Assembly: GCA_045631225.1 (NCBI GenBank)
Contig: JAZQUG010000009.1
Coordinates: 20,455 to 84,454, forward strand
DNA length: 64,000 bases
Origin: Fimenecus sp045631225
GTDB taxonomy: Bacteria; Bacillota; Clostridia; Oscillospirales; Acutalibacteraceae
Reading direction: 5' to 3'
The position numbers and the translations under genes were made by a program. The notes below the pieces were generated by a model. It saw only the letters and a program-made list of their open reading frames with translations, was not told the origin of the DNA and ran no database searches. Each line of letters starts with the position of its first letter. The first letter of the stretch is position 1. This document shows positions 43,224 through 51,964 of this stretch, one piece after another.

Positions 43224-44401
43224 TAGTTGTTACCTTCTTTCATTATCTTTTCCCACAATGGTGACATATCACGAAGTCTGTCAATAATTGGTGGTAATTT
43301 TTCTAAAATATAATCCATCTCTTCAGGTGTATTATCTTCACAAAGACTCAAACGAAGTGAACCATGAGCTACCTCGTGTGGGAGTCCGATTGACAAAAGC
43401 ACATGGCTTGGGTCAAGTGAACCTGATGTACAGGCTGAACCTGAAGAAGCGCTGATTCCCATTAAATCAAGGTAGAGAAGAAGTGATTCACCCTCAACAC
43501 CCTCGAAACAAGCACTGACATTTCCGGGAAGTCTGTGTGCGCGGTCACCGTTAATACGGCTACGTTCGATTTTAAGAATACCCTCAATAAGCTTTTCTCT
43601 CATTGCAATAAGTTTCTTTGTGTTTTCCTCCATATGGTCACAGGCACTTTTGAGTGCTGCTGCCATACCAACTATTGCAGGAACATTTTCTGTGCCGGCA
43701 CGACGATTTTTCTCCTGAGCTCCACCTTCAATAAGATTTGGAAGTCTTATACCCTTTTTGCAGTAAAGACCACCTACACCCTTTGGTCCGTGGAATTTAT
43801 GACCTGAGAATGACATCATATCAATATTATCTGCTTTAACATCAACGGGAACATGTCCAACAGCCTGAACAGCATCTGTATGGAAAAGAACTCCATTTTC
43901 CCGACATACTGCACCGATTTCACGGATTGGCTGAATTGTACCGATTTCATTATTAGCAAACATAATTGTTACGAGTGCTGTATCCTCACGGATTGCATTT
44001 TTAACATCTTCAACTCTTACTACACCGTTTTCGTAAACATCAAGCAATGTGATTTCAAAGCCTTCTTTTTCGAGAACATTTAATGTGTGAAGAACTGCGT
44101 GATGTTCAAACTTTGAACTTATAATATGCTTCTTACCTTTTTTAGCCATTAAGTAAGCTGCACTCTTGATTGCCCAGTTGTCACTTTCACTACCACCTGA
44201 TGAGAAATAAATATCATCAGGGTCGGCATTTAAGCATTCAGCAACCATTTTTCTTGCATCTCTTACTGCATGAAAAGCATCTTGTCCAACTGAATGTAAG
44301 CTTGACGGATTTCCGTAAATTTCATTGAAGCAAGGCATCATCGCATCAAGAGCAACTTTTGATATTTTTGTTGTTGCGGCATTATCTGCATAAACCTTCA
44401 T
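43223..44401 (-). CDS. Cysteine desulfurase (IscS/NifS family)
   Basis: A 392-residue PLP enzyme that takes sulfur from cysteine and hands it to the scaffold. PLP-binding lysine is in MMSFSGHKFHGPKG near residue 202, the N-terminal YADNAATTKIS is typical, and the sulfur-carrying Cys lies in the loop SSGSACTSGSLDPSHVL (~322), the class I form. It is followed immediately by the NifU-type scaffold and preceded by about 120 bp of AT-rich sequence after metH, where a separate promoter is possible but not clear. Confidence 0.95.
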   Translation of the reverse strand: MKVYADNAATTKISKVALDAMMPCFNEIYGNPSSLHSVGQDAFHAVRDARKMVAECLNADPDDIYFSSGGSESDNWAIKSAAYLMAKKGKKHIISSKFEHHAVLHTLNVLEKEGFEITLLDVYENGVVRVEDVKNAIREDTALVTIMFANNEIGTIQPIREIGAVCRENGVLFHTDAVQAVGHVPVDVKADNIDMMSFSGHKFHGPKGVGGLYCKKGIRLPNLIEGGAQEKNRRAGTENVPAIVGMAAALKSACDHMEENTKKLIAMREKLIEGILKIERSRINGDRAHRLPGNVSACFEGVEGESLLLYLDLMGISASSGSACTSGSLDPSHVLLSIGLPHEVAHGSLRLSLCEDNTPEEMDYILEKLPPIIDRLRDMSPLWEKIMKEGNN

Positions 44402-44522
44402 ATATACATCTCTTTTCGTTAAAATGAGTCTTATTTCTTATTTCACAGTAAACTACTATGAATTCACTTATATGATACTACTACTGTAAAATTTTGTCAA
44501 TTATGACATTGTACAAACAGCA

Positions 44523-46880
44523 CTAATTCACAAAGAATTTTTCAGCAATTCTCACAGATGACATTGCATCCTTACCATAATAGTCTGCACCAAGCATATC
44601 AGCATATTCCTGTGTCAGCACTGCACCGCCAATCATTACAGAAACACCCTCTGTCTGTTCTCTTAAAAGCTTGATTGTTTCTTCCATTGCAGGAACTGTT
44701 GTTGTCATAAGTGCAGAGAGCCCCACTAGTTTTACATCATGAGTTTTTACTGCATCAACAATAGTCTGTGGTGCAACATCTTTACCCAAGTCAATCACAT
44801 CATAACCATAATTTTCAAGAAGAACCTTTACAATATTCTTGCCAATATCGTGAATATCACCTTTGACAGTAGCAATAACTATCTTACCCTTTTTTGCTGT
44901 TTCAGAACCGGTATTCTGCAAATGATTTTTAATTATATCAAAACTTATACCTGCTGTTTCAGCACTCATTAAAAGTCCCGGTAAAAATACTTTGTTATTC
45001 TCAAAATCTTTTCCGACTTCGTCAAGTGCCGGAATTAAAACTCCATCAATTATTTCAAGGGGAGTTTTCGTTTTGAGTTCCTTTTCAGTTTCATGCTTTG
45101 CCTGTTCCTTCAAACCTTTGATTACGGCAGTTTTAAGGTCAACGCAATCACTTTTAACCTCTGTTCTGGTATCCGTCACATTTCCGATATAGCTTTCAAA
45201 ATTATTATCATTACCCATCAATGCATTGAATGAATAATAAGCATTCATCATCATTTCACTTTTGGGATTTATAATTCCTGCACTTAAACCATTATTCATA
45301 GCAAGTGTAAAGAAGGAGGAATTCAGTAATTCACGATTTGGAAGTCCGAATGAAACATTTGAAACACCGAGAACAGTATGAACACCTAAATCATTTTTAA
45401 GTTTACGGACACATTCAAGAGTTACCTTTGCATTTTCCTTATTTGTACTTACTGTCATACAAAGCGGGTCAAAAACAAGGTCGTTTTTAGAGATACCGTA
45501 TTCCTCTGCTTTATTAATAATCTTTTCTGCGATTGATATTCTACCATCAACTGTTTCAGGAATTCCCTTTTCATCAAGAGTAAGACATACAACTACACCA
45601 CCGTATTTTTTCACAAGTGGAAACACAGCATTCATTGACTCTTCTTTTCCGTTTACAGAGTTAATCATCGGTTTACCATTATAGATACGAAGCGCTCTTT
45701 CCATAGCAACTGTATCAGATGTGTCAATCTGTAATGGTGTATTAAGAATGCTCTGGAGTCCCTTAACTGCATTCACCATCATTTGCGGTTCATCAATTTC
45801 AGGAAGACCCACATTCACATCAAGAATGTCTGCACCTGCATCAGTCTGACTAACACCCTCACGATAGATATAATCCATATCATTGTTACGAAGTGCTTCC
45901 TTAAGAAGCTTTTTGCCTGTCGGGTTTATTCTTTCACCTATTATTACAGGTTTTTGGGTAAGCATTACAGTCTTTGAATATGAAGAAACTGCAGTGTAGT
46001 TTTTCTTTACGATTTCAGTCACTTTTTCGTTTTTACACAGGTCAATCATTGCCTTTATATGTTCAGGAGTCGTACCACAACAACCACCTAATGCACAAGC
46101 GCCATTATGAAGAATTGAAAGCTGTTTCTGTGCAAATTCGTGAGATGTCACATTGTATGTTGTTTTACCATTCACACTGATTGGAAGTCCTGCATTTGGC
46201 TGAATGAATATTGGTGTGCTTGAATACTTCTTCATTTCCTTTAAAAGCAGGAGCATCTGGTCAGGGCCAAGCCCACAGTTCATACCAATACCATCAACGC
46301 CCAAACCCTCAAGTGTCACAACTGCAGTTTTTATATCTGCACCTGTTAAAAGGATACCTTTTTCATCAAAAATCATCGATACAAGAACAGGAAGATTTGT
46401 GTTTTCTTGTGCTGCTAAAACAGCTGCTTTAATTTCATACAAGTCACCCATTGTTTCGATTAAAACAAGGTCAGCACCTGCATTTTCACCTGCTATAACC
46501 TGTTCTTTGAAAAGAGTATAAGCATCCTCAAATGGTAAATCACCACAAGGCTCTAAAAGTCGTCCGATTGGACCAACATCAAGTGCTACAAATGTATCTC
46601 TGTCATAATTTTCTGTGGATTTTTTTGCAAGTGAAACTGCTGCTTCGATAATTTCATCCACATTATCGAATTTAAGAGAATTAGCACCAAATGTGTTTGT
46701 TGTAATAACATTACATCCTGCATCTAAGTACTCCTTATGGATTTTAAGAAGCACCTCCGGATGAGTAATGTTCATATTTTCAGGTAATTCACCTGTTTTT
46801 AAACCATTTTTCTGGAGCATTGTACCCATAGCACCATCAAAAAACAGTATTTCTTTTCCGAATTTTTCTTTAAATTTCAT
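44523..46880 (-). CDS. metH: Cobalamin-dependent methionine synthase MetH, without activation domain
   Basis: A 785-residue enzyme that methylates homocysteine with methyltetrahydrofolate. The homocysteine domain has zinc ligands in GMNCGLGP and GGCCGTTPEH. The pterin domain has GERINPTGKK. The B12 domain carries VKGDIHDIGKNIVKVLLEN with its axial His near 657. The reactivation domain of the E. coli enzyme is absent and is supplied by the gene just upstream. ATG 46878-46880 is nine bases from AAGGA, and an ATG three codons earlier overlaps the previous stop but lacks SD spacing. Confidence 0.94.
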   Translation of the reverse strand: MKFKEKFGKEILFFDGAMGTMLQKNGLKTGELPENMNITHPEVLLKIHKEYLDAGCNVITTNTFGANSLKFDNVDEIIEAAVSLAKKSTENYDRDTFVALDVGPIGRLLEPCGDLPFEDAYTLFKEQVIAGENAGADLVLIETMGDLYEIKAAVLAAQENTNLPVLVSMIFDEKGILLTGADIKTAVVTLEGLGVDGIGMNCGLGPDQMLLLLKEMKKYSSTPIFIQPNAGLPISVNGKTTYNVTSHEFAQKQLSILHNGACALGGCCGTTPEHIKAMIDLCKNEKVTEIVKKNYTAVSSYSKTVMLTQKPVIIGERINPTGKKLLKEALRNNDMDYIYREGVSQTDAGADILDVNVGLPEIDEPQMMVNAVKGLQSILNTPLQIDTSDTVAMERALRIYNGKPMINSVNGKEESMNAVFPLVKKYGGVVVCLTLDEKGIPETVDGRISIAEKIINKAEEYGISKNDLVFDPLCMTVSTNKENAKVTLECVRKLKNDLGVHTVLGVSNVSFGLPNRELLNSSFFTLAMNNGLSAGIINPKSEMMMNAYYSFNALMGNDNNFESYIGNVTDTRTEVKSDCVDLKTAVIKGLKEQAKHETEKELKTKTPLEIIDGVLIPALDEVGKDFENNKVFLPGLLMSAETAGISFDIIKNHLQNTGSETAKKGKIVIATVKGDIHDIGKNIVKVLLENYGYDVIDLGKDVAPQTIVDAVKTHDVKLVGLSALMTTTVPAMEETIKLLREQTEGVSVMIGGAVLTQEYADMLGADYYGKDAMSSVRIAEKFFVN

Positions 46881-46885
46881 AATTA

Positions 46886-47461
46886 TCATTCCTTGATTAC
46901 ACCGATAAACGCTGTAACAGTTTTTGTGGGAGTCATCATATAATTTTCTGAAAGAGTTACACCAAGCTGTGTTGTCATTGGTAAAAGTTTAAAGAAATCA
47001 ACCTGAGAAGAGATATGAAGTTCACCATACCCGGGACTGAAACGAGGTCGATGTTCACCTTTTATTGTAGATTTCAATTCATCACAAGCAATATCACAAA
47101 GATTTTCGACCAATGATGCACCAACACAATGAACAACACTTGTCATTGCCACATCAGTAACGCTATATTTACGGACAAGCGTATCAGCACCAACACCGAT
47201 AGTTGCACCGAAAAGGATTACTGAAGTAGAATTCCGAAGATGATTGAGTAATTTTTTACTCTTAAATTCAATTCCATCAATTACTATTCCATCTTCTGTT
47301 CTTGTAAAATCGTATTCTTTATAAATATATTTAGGTGTGATTACTTTAGAAAGCTCTTCATATGCTTCTTCAATCAATTCACATATTGCTTCACTTGGCT
47401 CTGCACCGTGTTTATATCCCATATATCGTGCAGTTTCGTGCAAATCATATTTTAACAACAT
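46886..47461 (-). CDS. Stand-alone MetH activation-domain protein
   Basis: A 191-residue protein like the C-terminal AdoMet-binding reactivation domain of MetH. The hallmark region is HRPRFSPGYGELHISSQ near 137-152, and the C-terminal LGVTLSENYMMTPTKTVTAFIGV follows the family. It would re-methylate oxidised cob(II)alamin on the adjacent MetH with AdoMet and a reductant. The start overlaps the rrf2 end by 10 bp, and the stop overlaps or abuts the metH start, so the three form one unit. Confidence 0.92.
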   Translation of the reverse strand: MLLKYDLHETARYMGYKHGAEPSEAICELIEEAYEELSKVITPKYIYKEYDFTRTEDGIVIDGIEFKSKKLLNHLRNSTSVILFGATIGVGADTLVRKYSVTDVAMTSVVHCVGASLVENLCDIACDELKSTIKGEHRPRFSPGYGELHISSQVDFFKLLPMTTQLGVTLSENYMMTPTKTVTAFIGVIKE

Positions 47462-47886
47462 CCGCAGTTACCTTTTTCTTTCTGCTTATCAACTAAATAT
47501 TGCAAAGTGATTGAATCAACAACCTTATTGACTGCATCAAGTACACATTGCCAGATTTCAAGGGTTACACAGTCCATACAGTTTTCGCAAGTATTTTCAT
47601 CAGTTGCAAGACAAGCAACAGGAGCAAGACTACCCTCTGTTACACGAAGAATTTCACCGACTGTATATTCAATCGGTTCACGTGTTAAACGATAACCGCC
47701 TTGTGCACCACGGATACTTTCAACAAAATTTTCTTTTGCTAAAAGTTTAATAATCTGTTCAAGGTATTTTTCACTTATACCCTGTCTTTGAGAAACAGTC
47801 TTTATTGAGATATATCCGTCATCCTTATGGATTGCCAAGTCGGTCATAAGACGAAGTGCATATCTGCCTTTTGTTGAGATTTTCAT
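47452..47886 (-). CDS. Rrf2-family regulator, IscR-like
   Basis: A 144-residue winged-helix regulator. It begins MKISTKGRYALRLMTDLAIH and has the recognition segment GISEKYLEQIIKLLAKENFVESIRGAQGGYRL. Three cysteines in CLATDENTCENCMDC (near 92-106) could bind a 2Fe-2S cluster as in IscR, and an extra CGCC lies at the C-terminus. It is the first gene of a run encoding Fe-S assembly and sulfur transfer, so it probably senses cluster or cysteine status. Two direct repeats of a likely operator lie in its promoter region. Confidence 0.93.
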   Translation of the reverse strand: MKISTKGRYALRLMTDLAIHKDDGYISIKTVSQRQGISEKYLEQIIKLLAKENFVESIRGAQGGYRLTREPIEYTVGEILRVTEGSLAPVACLATDENTCENCMDCVTLEIWQCVLDAVNKVVDSITLQYLVDKQKEKGNCGCC

Positions 47887-47930
47887 ATTATCATAACCTT
47901 TTAAGTATTGTTATTTTTACCTTGTATAAT

Positions 47931-47959
47931 AATATAATACAAAATTAGTAGGAATTCAA
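47931..47959 (-). promoter_or_regulatory. Promoter of the rrf2 operon
   Basis: TTGAAT and TATATT on the minus strand with a 17-bp spacer. A half-site of the Rrf2-like repeat (47945-47956) overlaps the spacer and -35 box. Confidence 0.7.
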
Positions 47960-47989
47960 GAGTTAATTCATATAAATTTAGTGGGAATT
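47945..47989 (-). promoter_or_regulatory. Two direct repeats, likely Rrf2 operator half-sites
   Basis: AATTCCTACTAA (47945-47956) and AATTCCCACTAA (47978-47989) on the minus strand differ at one base and start 33 bp apart, about three helical turns. One overlaps the -35 region. Confidence 0.6.
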
Positions 47990-48054
47990 GAAAAAATTAA
48001 GTGCAAAATGCAAAACGAATAGGCAAATCGGAGTTTGAAGAGGATAATCCAATT

Positions 48055-48245
48055 ACCCTCCCTCATTGAGGGCGCGGGTGTCCGGTGGACACCTCTGCGA
48101 AGCTGAAGCGCTGTCTAAGCCGACAGGCGAGTAATGAGGTGGCATTTTCGTAAGAAAATGACGGAAGGAGTTTGTTGTTCAATATGGTAACTCCCTCAGT
48201 CTCACTACGCTCGACAGCTCCCTCGGGGAGGGAGCGGAATGGGTT
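48055..48245. repeat. GC-rich intergenic repeat element upstream of rrf2
   Basis: About 190 bp bounded by CTCCCTCATTGAGGG and CTCCCTCGGGGAGGGAGC, more GC-rich than the surroundings. It contains GAGGTGGCATTTTCG...GACGGAAGGAG at 48136-48170, which recurs inverted at 49637-49675 beyond the merR gene. The 61-codon open frame within it is an accident of the repeat. No transposase is present. It resembles a MITE-like or other dispersed non-coding element. Confidence 0.7.
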
Positions 48246-48287
48246 CATCTCCCAGATAAATTATAATTTGTATAAATACTCAGTCAA

Positions 48288-48315
48288 AGAAAAAACGTGG
48301 TCAAAAGACCACGCT
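48288..48315 (-). terminator. Terminator after the MerR-family gene
   Basis: AGCGTGGTC / GACCACGTT stem with T4 loop, followed by TTTTTTC on the minus strand. Confidence 0.9.
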
Positions 48316-48318
48316 TAA

Positions 48319-49560
48319 TTACCATTCTAACTGTCGATGATATGGGTCTGCCTTGTACCCATATTCAGCAATGTATCTTACAGTATGTGTTTCATCATTA
48401 TATGCGAAGAACAGATAATTGTATTCACACATATCAATTACATCATCATATCCTTTTTTAAAATAAACACATTGCCAATCCCCCATAGTTTCTATGCACA
48501 TAATATTATCTTTGTTTAATATTCTTTGTTTTTCATTTTCATAGTCACTTCCATATATCGATTCTGTATTATGGTCAAGTTGCCACTCTGCATATATATT
48601 CATATGAAAAGCATTTAAAAAATCATCGGAATATGAATAATAATATTTTGTTGTAGAGTTTTTATTATATACAAGTTGTTTTACTGAGTCAGGCATTTTA
48701 TATGGAAAAACCTGGAAAATATCTTCCCACTCATATATCATATATTTTTCATCAACTTCCAAATAATTATTTGGATTGGTTGTTTCCGAAAAATATCCAG
48801 CTAAAAAATGACACATAAATACAGATGGTGACAATAATAATGATATTGACCATAATACTATGATGAAAATACACAAGGATTTTTTTCTATCTTTTTTCTT
48901 ACCTATTTTTTTATTTTTCTTATAAATAAAATAGATTGCTAAACACAACACAAATTGTATTAAGAAAAAATATTGTATCAGAAGAATAAAAAACTTGTGT
49001 GGAAAATCAAAACAACACGGAACAAATTCAGGATATTTATAATTGAATCCAAATATTACTAACAACAGTACCAGTATCATCGCACCACAAGACAACACCA
49101 TACCAATAACAGAAATTACTGTAAAAATATGTTTTTCTTTTTGTTCCTTTGGTGACAGTTCCATATCTTCTATGGGGACATTTTCATTTTCTAAATTGGT
49201 TGAAAGTTTTTCGCAGATTATTTCGACCGTGATATTTTCTTCATCTGCAAGAGTGCCGATTTTTTCAATTATTTCTGTATTGAATTGTATTTTTTCATTT
49301 GTTCTTTTTATATAATCTTTAACTGTTTGTTGTGCAGTTTCGCCACCCATTTGCAAAGCTTTGATTTCCTGAATTGAAAAATCTGCTTTACGAAGCAAGG
49401 CAATATTTTTTAACTGTTCAACATCATTTTCAGAAAAGTCGATACTTTTTCTGCCATTGTAATTTTCGTCATATTCAGGTTTAACAAGGTCGTTTTCAAT
49501 ATAAAGTCTTATTGCACGGTCAGTAAGACCTGTTTCTTTGATAACCTCTTTAATTTTCAT
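48319..49560 (-). CDS. Membrane-tethered MerR-family regulator
   Basis: A 413-residue protein joining a MerR-type DNA-binding domain (residues 1-70, with IKEVIKETGLTDRAIRLYIENDLV) and a dimer helix (~75-115) to a membrane part. Helices lie near 146-170, 188-213 and 227-252. An extracytoplasmic C-terminal domain of about 160 residues is rich in Tyr, Trp and Asp. I do not recognise the sensor domain. A MerR-type promoter with 19-bp spacer precedes it, so it likely controls itself. AAGGGGG precedes the ATG. Confidence 0.85.
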   Translation of the reverse strand: MKIKEVIKETGLTDRAIRLYIENDLVKPEYDENYNGRKSIDFSENDVEQLKNIALLRKADFSIQEIKALQMGGETAQQTVKDYIKRTNEKIQFNTEIIEKIGTLADEENITVEIICEKLSTNLENENVPIEDMELSPKEQKEKHIFTVISVIGMVLSCGAMILVLLLVIFGFNYKYPEFVPCCFDFPHKFFILLIQYFFLIQFVLCLAIYFIYKKNKKIGKKKDRKKSLCIFIIVLWSISLLLSPSVFMCHFLAGYFSETTNPNNYLEVDEKYMIYEWEDIFQVFPYKMPDSVKQLVYNKNSTTKYYYSYSDDFLNAFHMNIYAEWQLDHNTESIYGSDYENEKQRILNKDNIMCIETMGDWQCVYFKKGYDDVIDMCEYNYLFFAYNDETHTVRYIAEYGYKADPYHRQLEW

Positions 49561-49584
49561 GGCAAAGCCCCCTTTACAATGACG

Positions 49585-49615
49585 ATTTTACATTTTTACC
49601 TTAGGTAAAAGTCAA
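49585..49615 (-). promoter_or_regulatory. MerR-type promoter and operator of the tethered regulator
   Basis: TTGACT and TAAAAT are separated by 19 bp, the long spacer typical of MerR-activated promoters. The spacer and -35 edge hold the perfect dyad TTTTACCT-A-AGGTAAAA (49594-49610). Confidence 0.88.
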
Positions 49616-49636
49616 GATTTTTTATGCATTTTTTCT

Positions 49637-49692
49637 CTCCCTCCGTCATTTTCTTGCGAAAATGCCACCTCCCTCGTCAGAGGGAGGCTAAA
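49637..49692. repeat. Inverted partial copy of the 48.1-kb repeat
   Basis: CTCCCTCCGTCATTTTCTTG through GCCACCTCCCTC is the reverse complement of 48136-48170 with few changes, followed by CCCTCGTCAGAGGGAGG. It lies directly upstream of the merR promoter, so the gene is bracketed by inverted copies. Confidence 0.75.
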
Positions 49693-49705
49693 AAGTATTT
49701 AAGTA

Positions 49706-50161
49706 TTATTTTGTTTTATTCTTATCTTTTTCTGCTAAGTCGTTTGTATTGATTGATTTGCCGTAAACCCAGAATCTGCAAACAAGAAATTCTGTTACCA
49801 TATTGCAAAGCATTGTTACAGCGAGAACAATATACTCGTTTATACCTGAATTTTCAGCCATATCACCAAGGTATGTTGATACCGGTGTGAAAATGAGGTA
49901 GTAAATTGCAACTTTAAGCATTGCAACAGGTACATTTGTTGCTGATTTGAATGTATAACGACGATTTACAGTAAAGTTATATAATACTGAAAGCACAAGT
50001 GCTGTAAGGTAGCTTCCCCAATACTCAAGATGTGCCACTTCATTCAAAAGAGTAAATGTAACTGTTTGAATAATACCTGCACCCATTGAGAATGCAACGA
50101 ATTTTGCAACCTGAATTGCTGTTTCCTTTGGAGTTAGCTTTGTTTTATTATTTTCTGCCAT
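49706..50161 (-). CDS. GtrA-like membrane protein
   Basis: A 151-residue protein with four hydrophobic helices. FAVFS-type start VAKFVAFSMGAGIIQTVTF is followed by the GtrA core LVLSVLYNFTVNRRYTFKS near 70. It resembles the 36.5-kb protein in fold and motif but is shorter. The family is linked to lipid-linked sugar transfer. No partner genes are adjacent. ATG 50159-50161 follows AAGGAGAT, and an in-frame TTG two codons earlier is less likely. Confidence 0.85.
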   Translation of the reverse strand: MAENNKTKLTPKETAIQVAKFVAFSMGAGIIQTVTFTLLNEVAHLEYWGSYLTALVLSVLYNFTVNRRYTFKSATNVPVAMLKVAIYYLIFTPVSTYLGDMAENSGINEYIVLAVTMLCNMVTEFLVCRFWVYGKSINTNDLAEKDKNKTK

Positions 50162-50224
50162 TATCAAAATCTCCTTTTCGTTTTATGATTTTATTATAAC
50201 ACACAGATAGATATTTGCAAGAAA

Positions 50225-50256
50225 AAAGACTCTCACTTTTTACAGTAAGAGTCTTA
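50225..50256 (-). terminator. Terminator after the 50.3-kb gene
   Basis: AAGACTCT / AGAGTCTT stem followed by TTTTCTTGC on the minus strand. Confidence 0.8.
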
Positions 50257-50287
50257 ATTTGTTAATCGACTTATTCAAGTCACAGTT

Positions 50288-50770
50288 TCAGATTAAATCA
50301 TAGCTGAATTCAAAGTCAGCACTTTCACCTGCGATACGAAGTGAAACTGTACCGATAGGTTTTTCAAGGGTATATGTCTGTGAAAGCTCGTTAAGCTTGA
50401 ATTCGTGAACTATTTCATCATTATGTACAAGCACAACTCTGAAGTTTCCTGATTCAACCCACAAATTGTAAAGAGTAATATCCAAGCGGTTACCCCACAC
50501 ATTTGTTGTATAGATTTCTGCAACACCTGTAAACTTCTTTGATGAATATTCAGGCAAAGATGAAAATACACTTGTTTTTTCTGAAAGATTCTTTGCACCC
50601 ATATCCATATTGATTATATTGTAGTCGGTGATTTGCTGCAGATTATAGTTATCAGAACCATTCTTGTCTTCAATATGTTCAAGCTTGTCTCCGGAAAAGA
50701 CCAGCACACAAAATACAACCACAAAAACAATTGCAAATATAAGTGGTCCTCGTTTTTTAATCTCATTCAT
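50288..50770 (-). CDS. Membrane-anchored extracytoplasmic protein of unknown function
   Basis: A 160-residue protein not recognised. A single N-terminal helix at about 9-27 (GPLIFAIVFVVVFCVLVF) anchors an outward-facing domain of about 130 residues with beta-strand-like alternation, including EIYTTNVWGNRLDITLYNLWV. There is no lipobox. ATG 50768-50770 was chosen over an upstream frame with cysteines because the helix then sits at the N-terminus. It lies downstream of the Cys-rich secreted protein gene, possibly in the same transcript. Confidence 0.65.
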   Translation of the reverse strand: MNEIKKRGPLIFAIVFVVVFCVLVFSGDKLEHIEDKNGSDNYNLQQITDYNIINMDMGAKNLSEKTSVFSSLPEYSSKKFTGVAEIYTTNVWGNRLDITLYNLWVESGNFRVVLVHNDEIVHEFKLNELSQTYTLEKPIGTVSLRIAGESADFEFSYDLI

Positions 50771-50850
50771 TTTATTAACTCTCTTCTTTTTTCTGCTGTC
50801 ACAAGAACAAATTAGTATCAAGCCATATAAATATAGTTATGGCATTGGCA

Positions 50851-51945
50851 TTATAAACCATTTACAATTAAATCAATGATATATGTAATGAAGAAAATGA
50901 TATATACTTCAATTATTTCAAAGAAACTCATTTCAGTTTCTTCTTCATATTCAATTTCTGCACCACAGAAGTCGCAGAAGCCATCCCAGTCATCATCCTG
51001 ACAAAAGCCGTAATCACCTTCAATATGACCTAAAATATACTCGTCACATTCTTCACAGTAAAGGCCTTCTGAATATTCGTGTTCAACACAAGAGCCCCAT
51101 GTTGCATCAACATATACAAGAGCGTGTTCTTCACCAGCATCTGTTGTATGAACTGCACGTTCCAATGAGAATACTACGTCAAGCCCTTCATAATATGTAT
51201 GGATTTTAAAGAAATAAGTCTCACCAGCTGTGAATTCATAGAGGATTACGAAATCATAGGAGTCAGCAAAATCATCGTTGCTTGCTATCTCTTCATATTC
51301 TGAATCATAAATTTTTGCACTGACGTCGTATTGCGATTCTTCTGTATATACATTACTTGAAAGGATAGCTGTTACATCTTCGTCAGGTATGAATTTAACA
51401 GCATAATCTCCAGTCATATCAAACACAGTAACTGTTTCTCCAAGTTCGATTACTGGAGTTTCTGAAACCTTACCACATTCGCATGTCATAAATCCTGTGC
51501 TATTAACATCGTGGTCACAAACTTTTTTGCAATATTCACAAGTATTTTCATCCCATTTATGAACACAATTAAGAGCGATGTCGAACGTTGCCTCTTCTTC
51601 ACTATATGTAAGAACAGTTATGTAGTACACAACGCCTGCTTCGAATTCGAATTCATCTGAGAAATTATACCCGAAATCAGAGTCGTCAAATGTTTCATCA
51701 ACTTCACCATCTTCTGTCTGTACATAACAGTAAGGGTCAATTTCATCAGGTGCATATGATGTTAATTTGTATGTTACTGTTTCTTCAGAAACAAATGTGA
51801 AAACTGGATTTGTACTTTCAGATGCTGTTACACTTACTCGCTCATAAGGTTTAAGCACATTGTCAGCTGCACTTGCAGTAACTGATAATACTGAAAGAAG
51901 CATTACAAGAGAAAGAATGATTGATAAAAGTTTTTTGGTTGTCAT
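50851..51945 (-). CDS. Secreted Cys-rich acidic protein with C-terminal membrane anchor
   Basis: A 364-residue exported protein. The signal peptide KLLSIILSLVMLLSVLSVTASAA ends near residue 27. Two similar beta-rich modules follow (about 35-140 and 165-265), each ending near a Cys-rich knuckle such as CEYCKKVCDHD. A third cluster, CEECDEYI ... CQDDDWDGFCDFCGAEI, precedes a C-terminal hydrophobic helix. Asp and Glu are very frequent. The function is unknown; surface display is likely. GGAGG precedes ATG 51943-51945. It follows the TetR-family gene by 19 bp. Confidence 0.75.
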   Translation of the reverse strand: MTTKKLLSIILSLVMLLSVLSVTASAADNVLKPYERVSVTASESTNPVFTFVSEETVTYKLTSYAPDEIDPYCYVQTEDGEVDETFDDSDFGYNFSDEFEFEAGVVYYITVLTYSEEEATFDIALNCVHKWDENTCEYCKKVCDHDVNSTGFMTCECGKVSETPVIELGETVTVFDMTGDYAVKFIPDEDVTAILSSNVYTEESQYDVSAKIYDSEYEEIASNDDFADSYDFVILYEFTAGETYFFKIHTYYEGLDVVFSLERAVHTTDAGEEHALVYVDATWGSCVEHEYSEGLYCEECDEYILGHIEGDYGFCQDDDWDGFCDFCGAEIEYEEETEMSFFEIIEVYIIFFITYIIDLIVNGL

Positions 51946-51964
51946 AAAAAATACCTCCATTGAT

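Noticed and set aside
48063..48248. 61-codon open frame on the minus strand
   Set aside because: It lies wholly inside the GC-rich repeat, has no SD, and its sequence follows the repeat palindromes rather than protein-like composition.
47945..48315. CRISPR array
   Set aside because: The repeats here are few, unevenly spaced and inverted; no cas gene is in the window.
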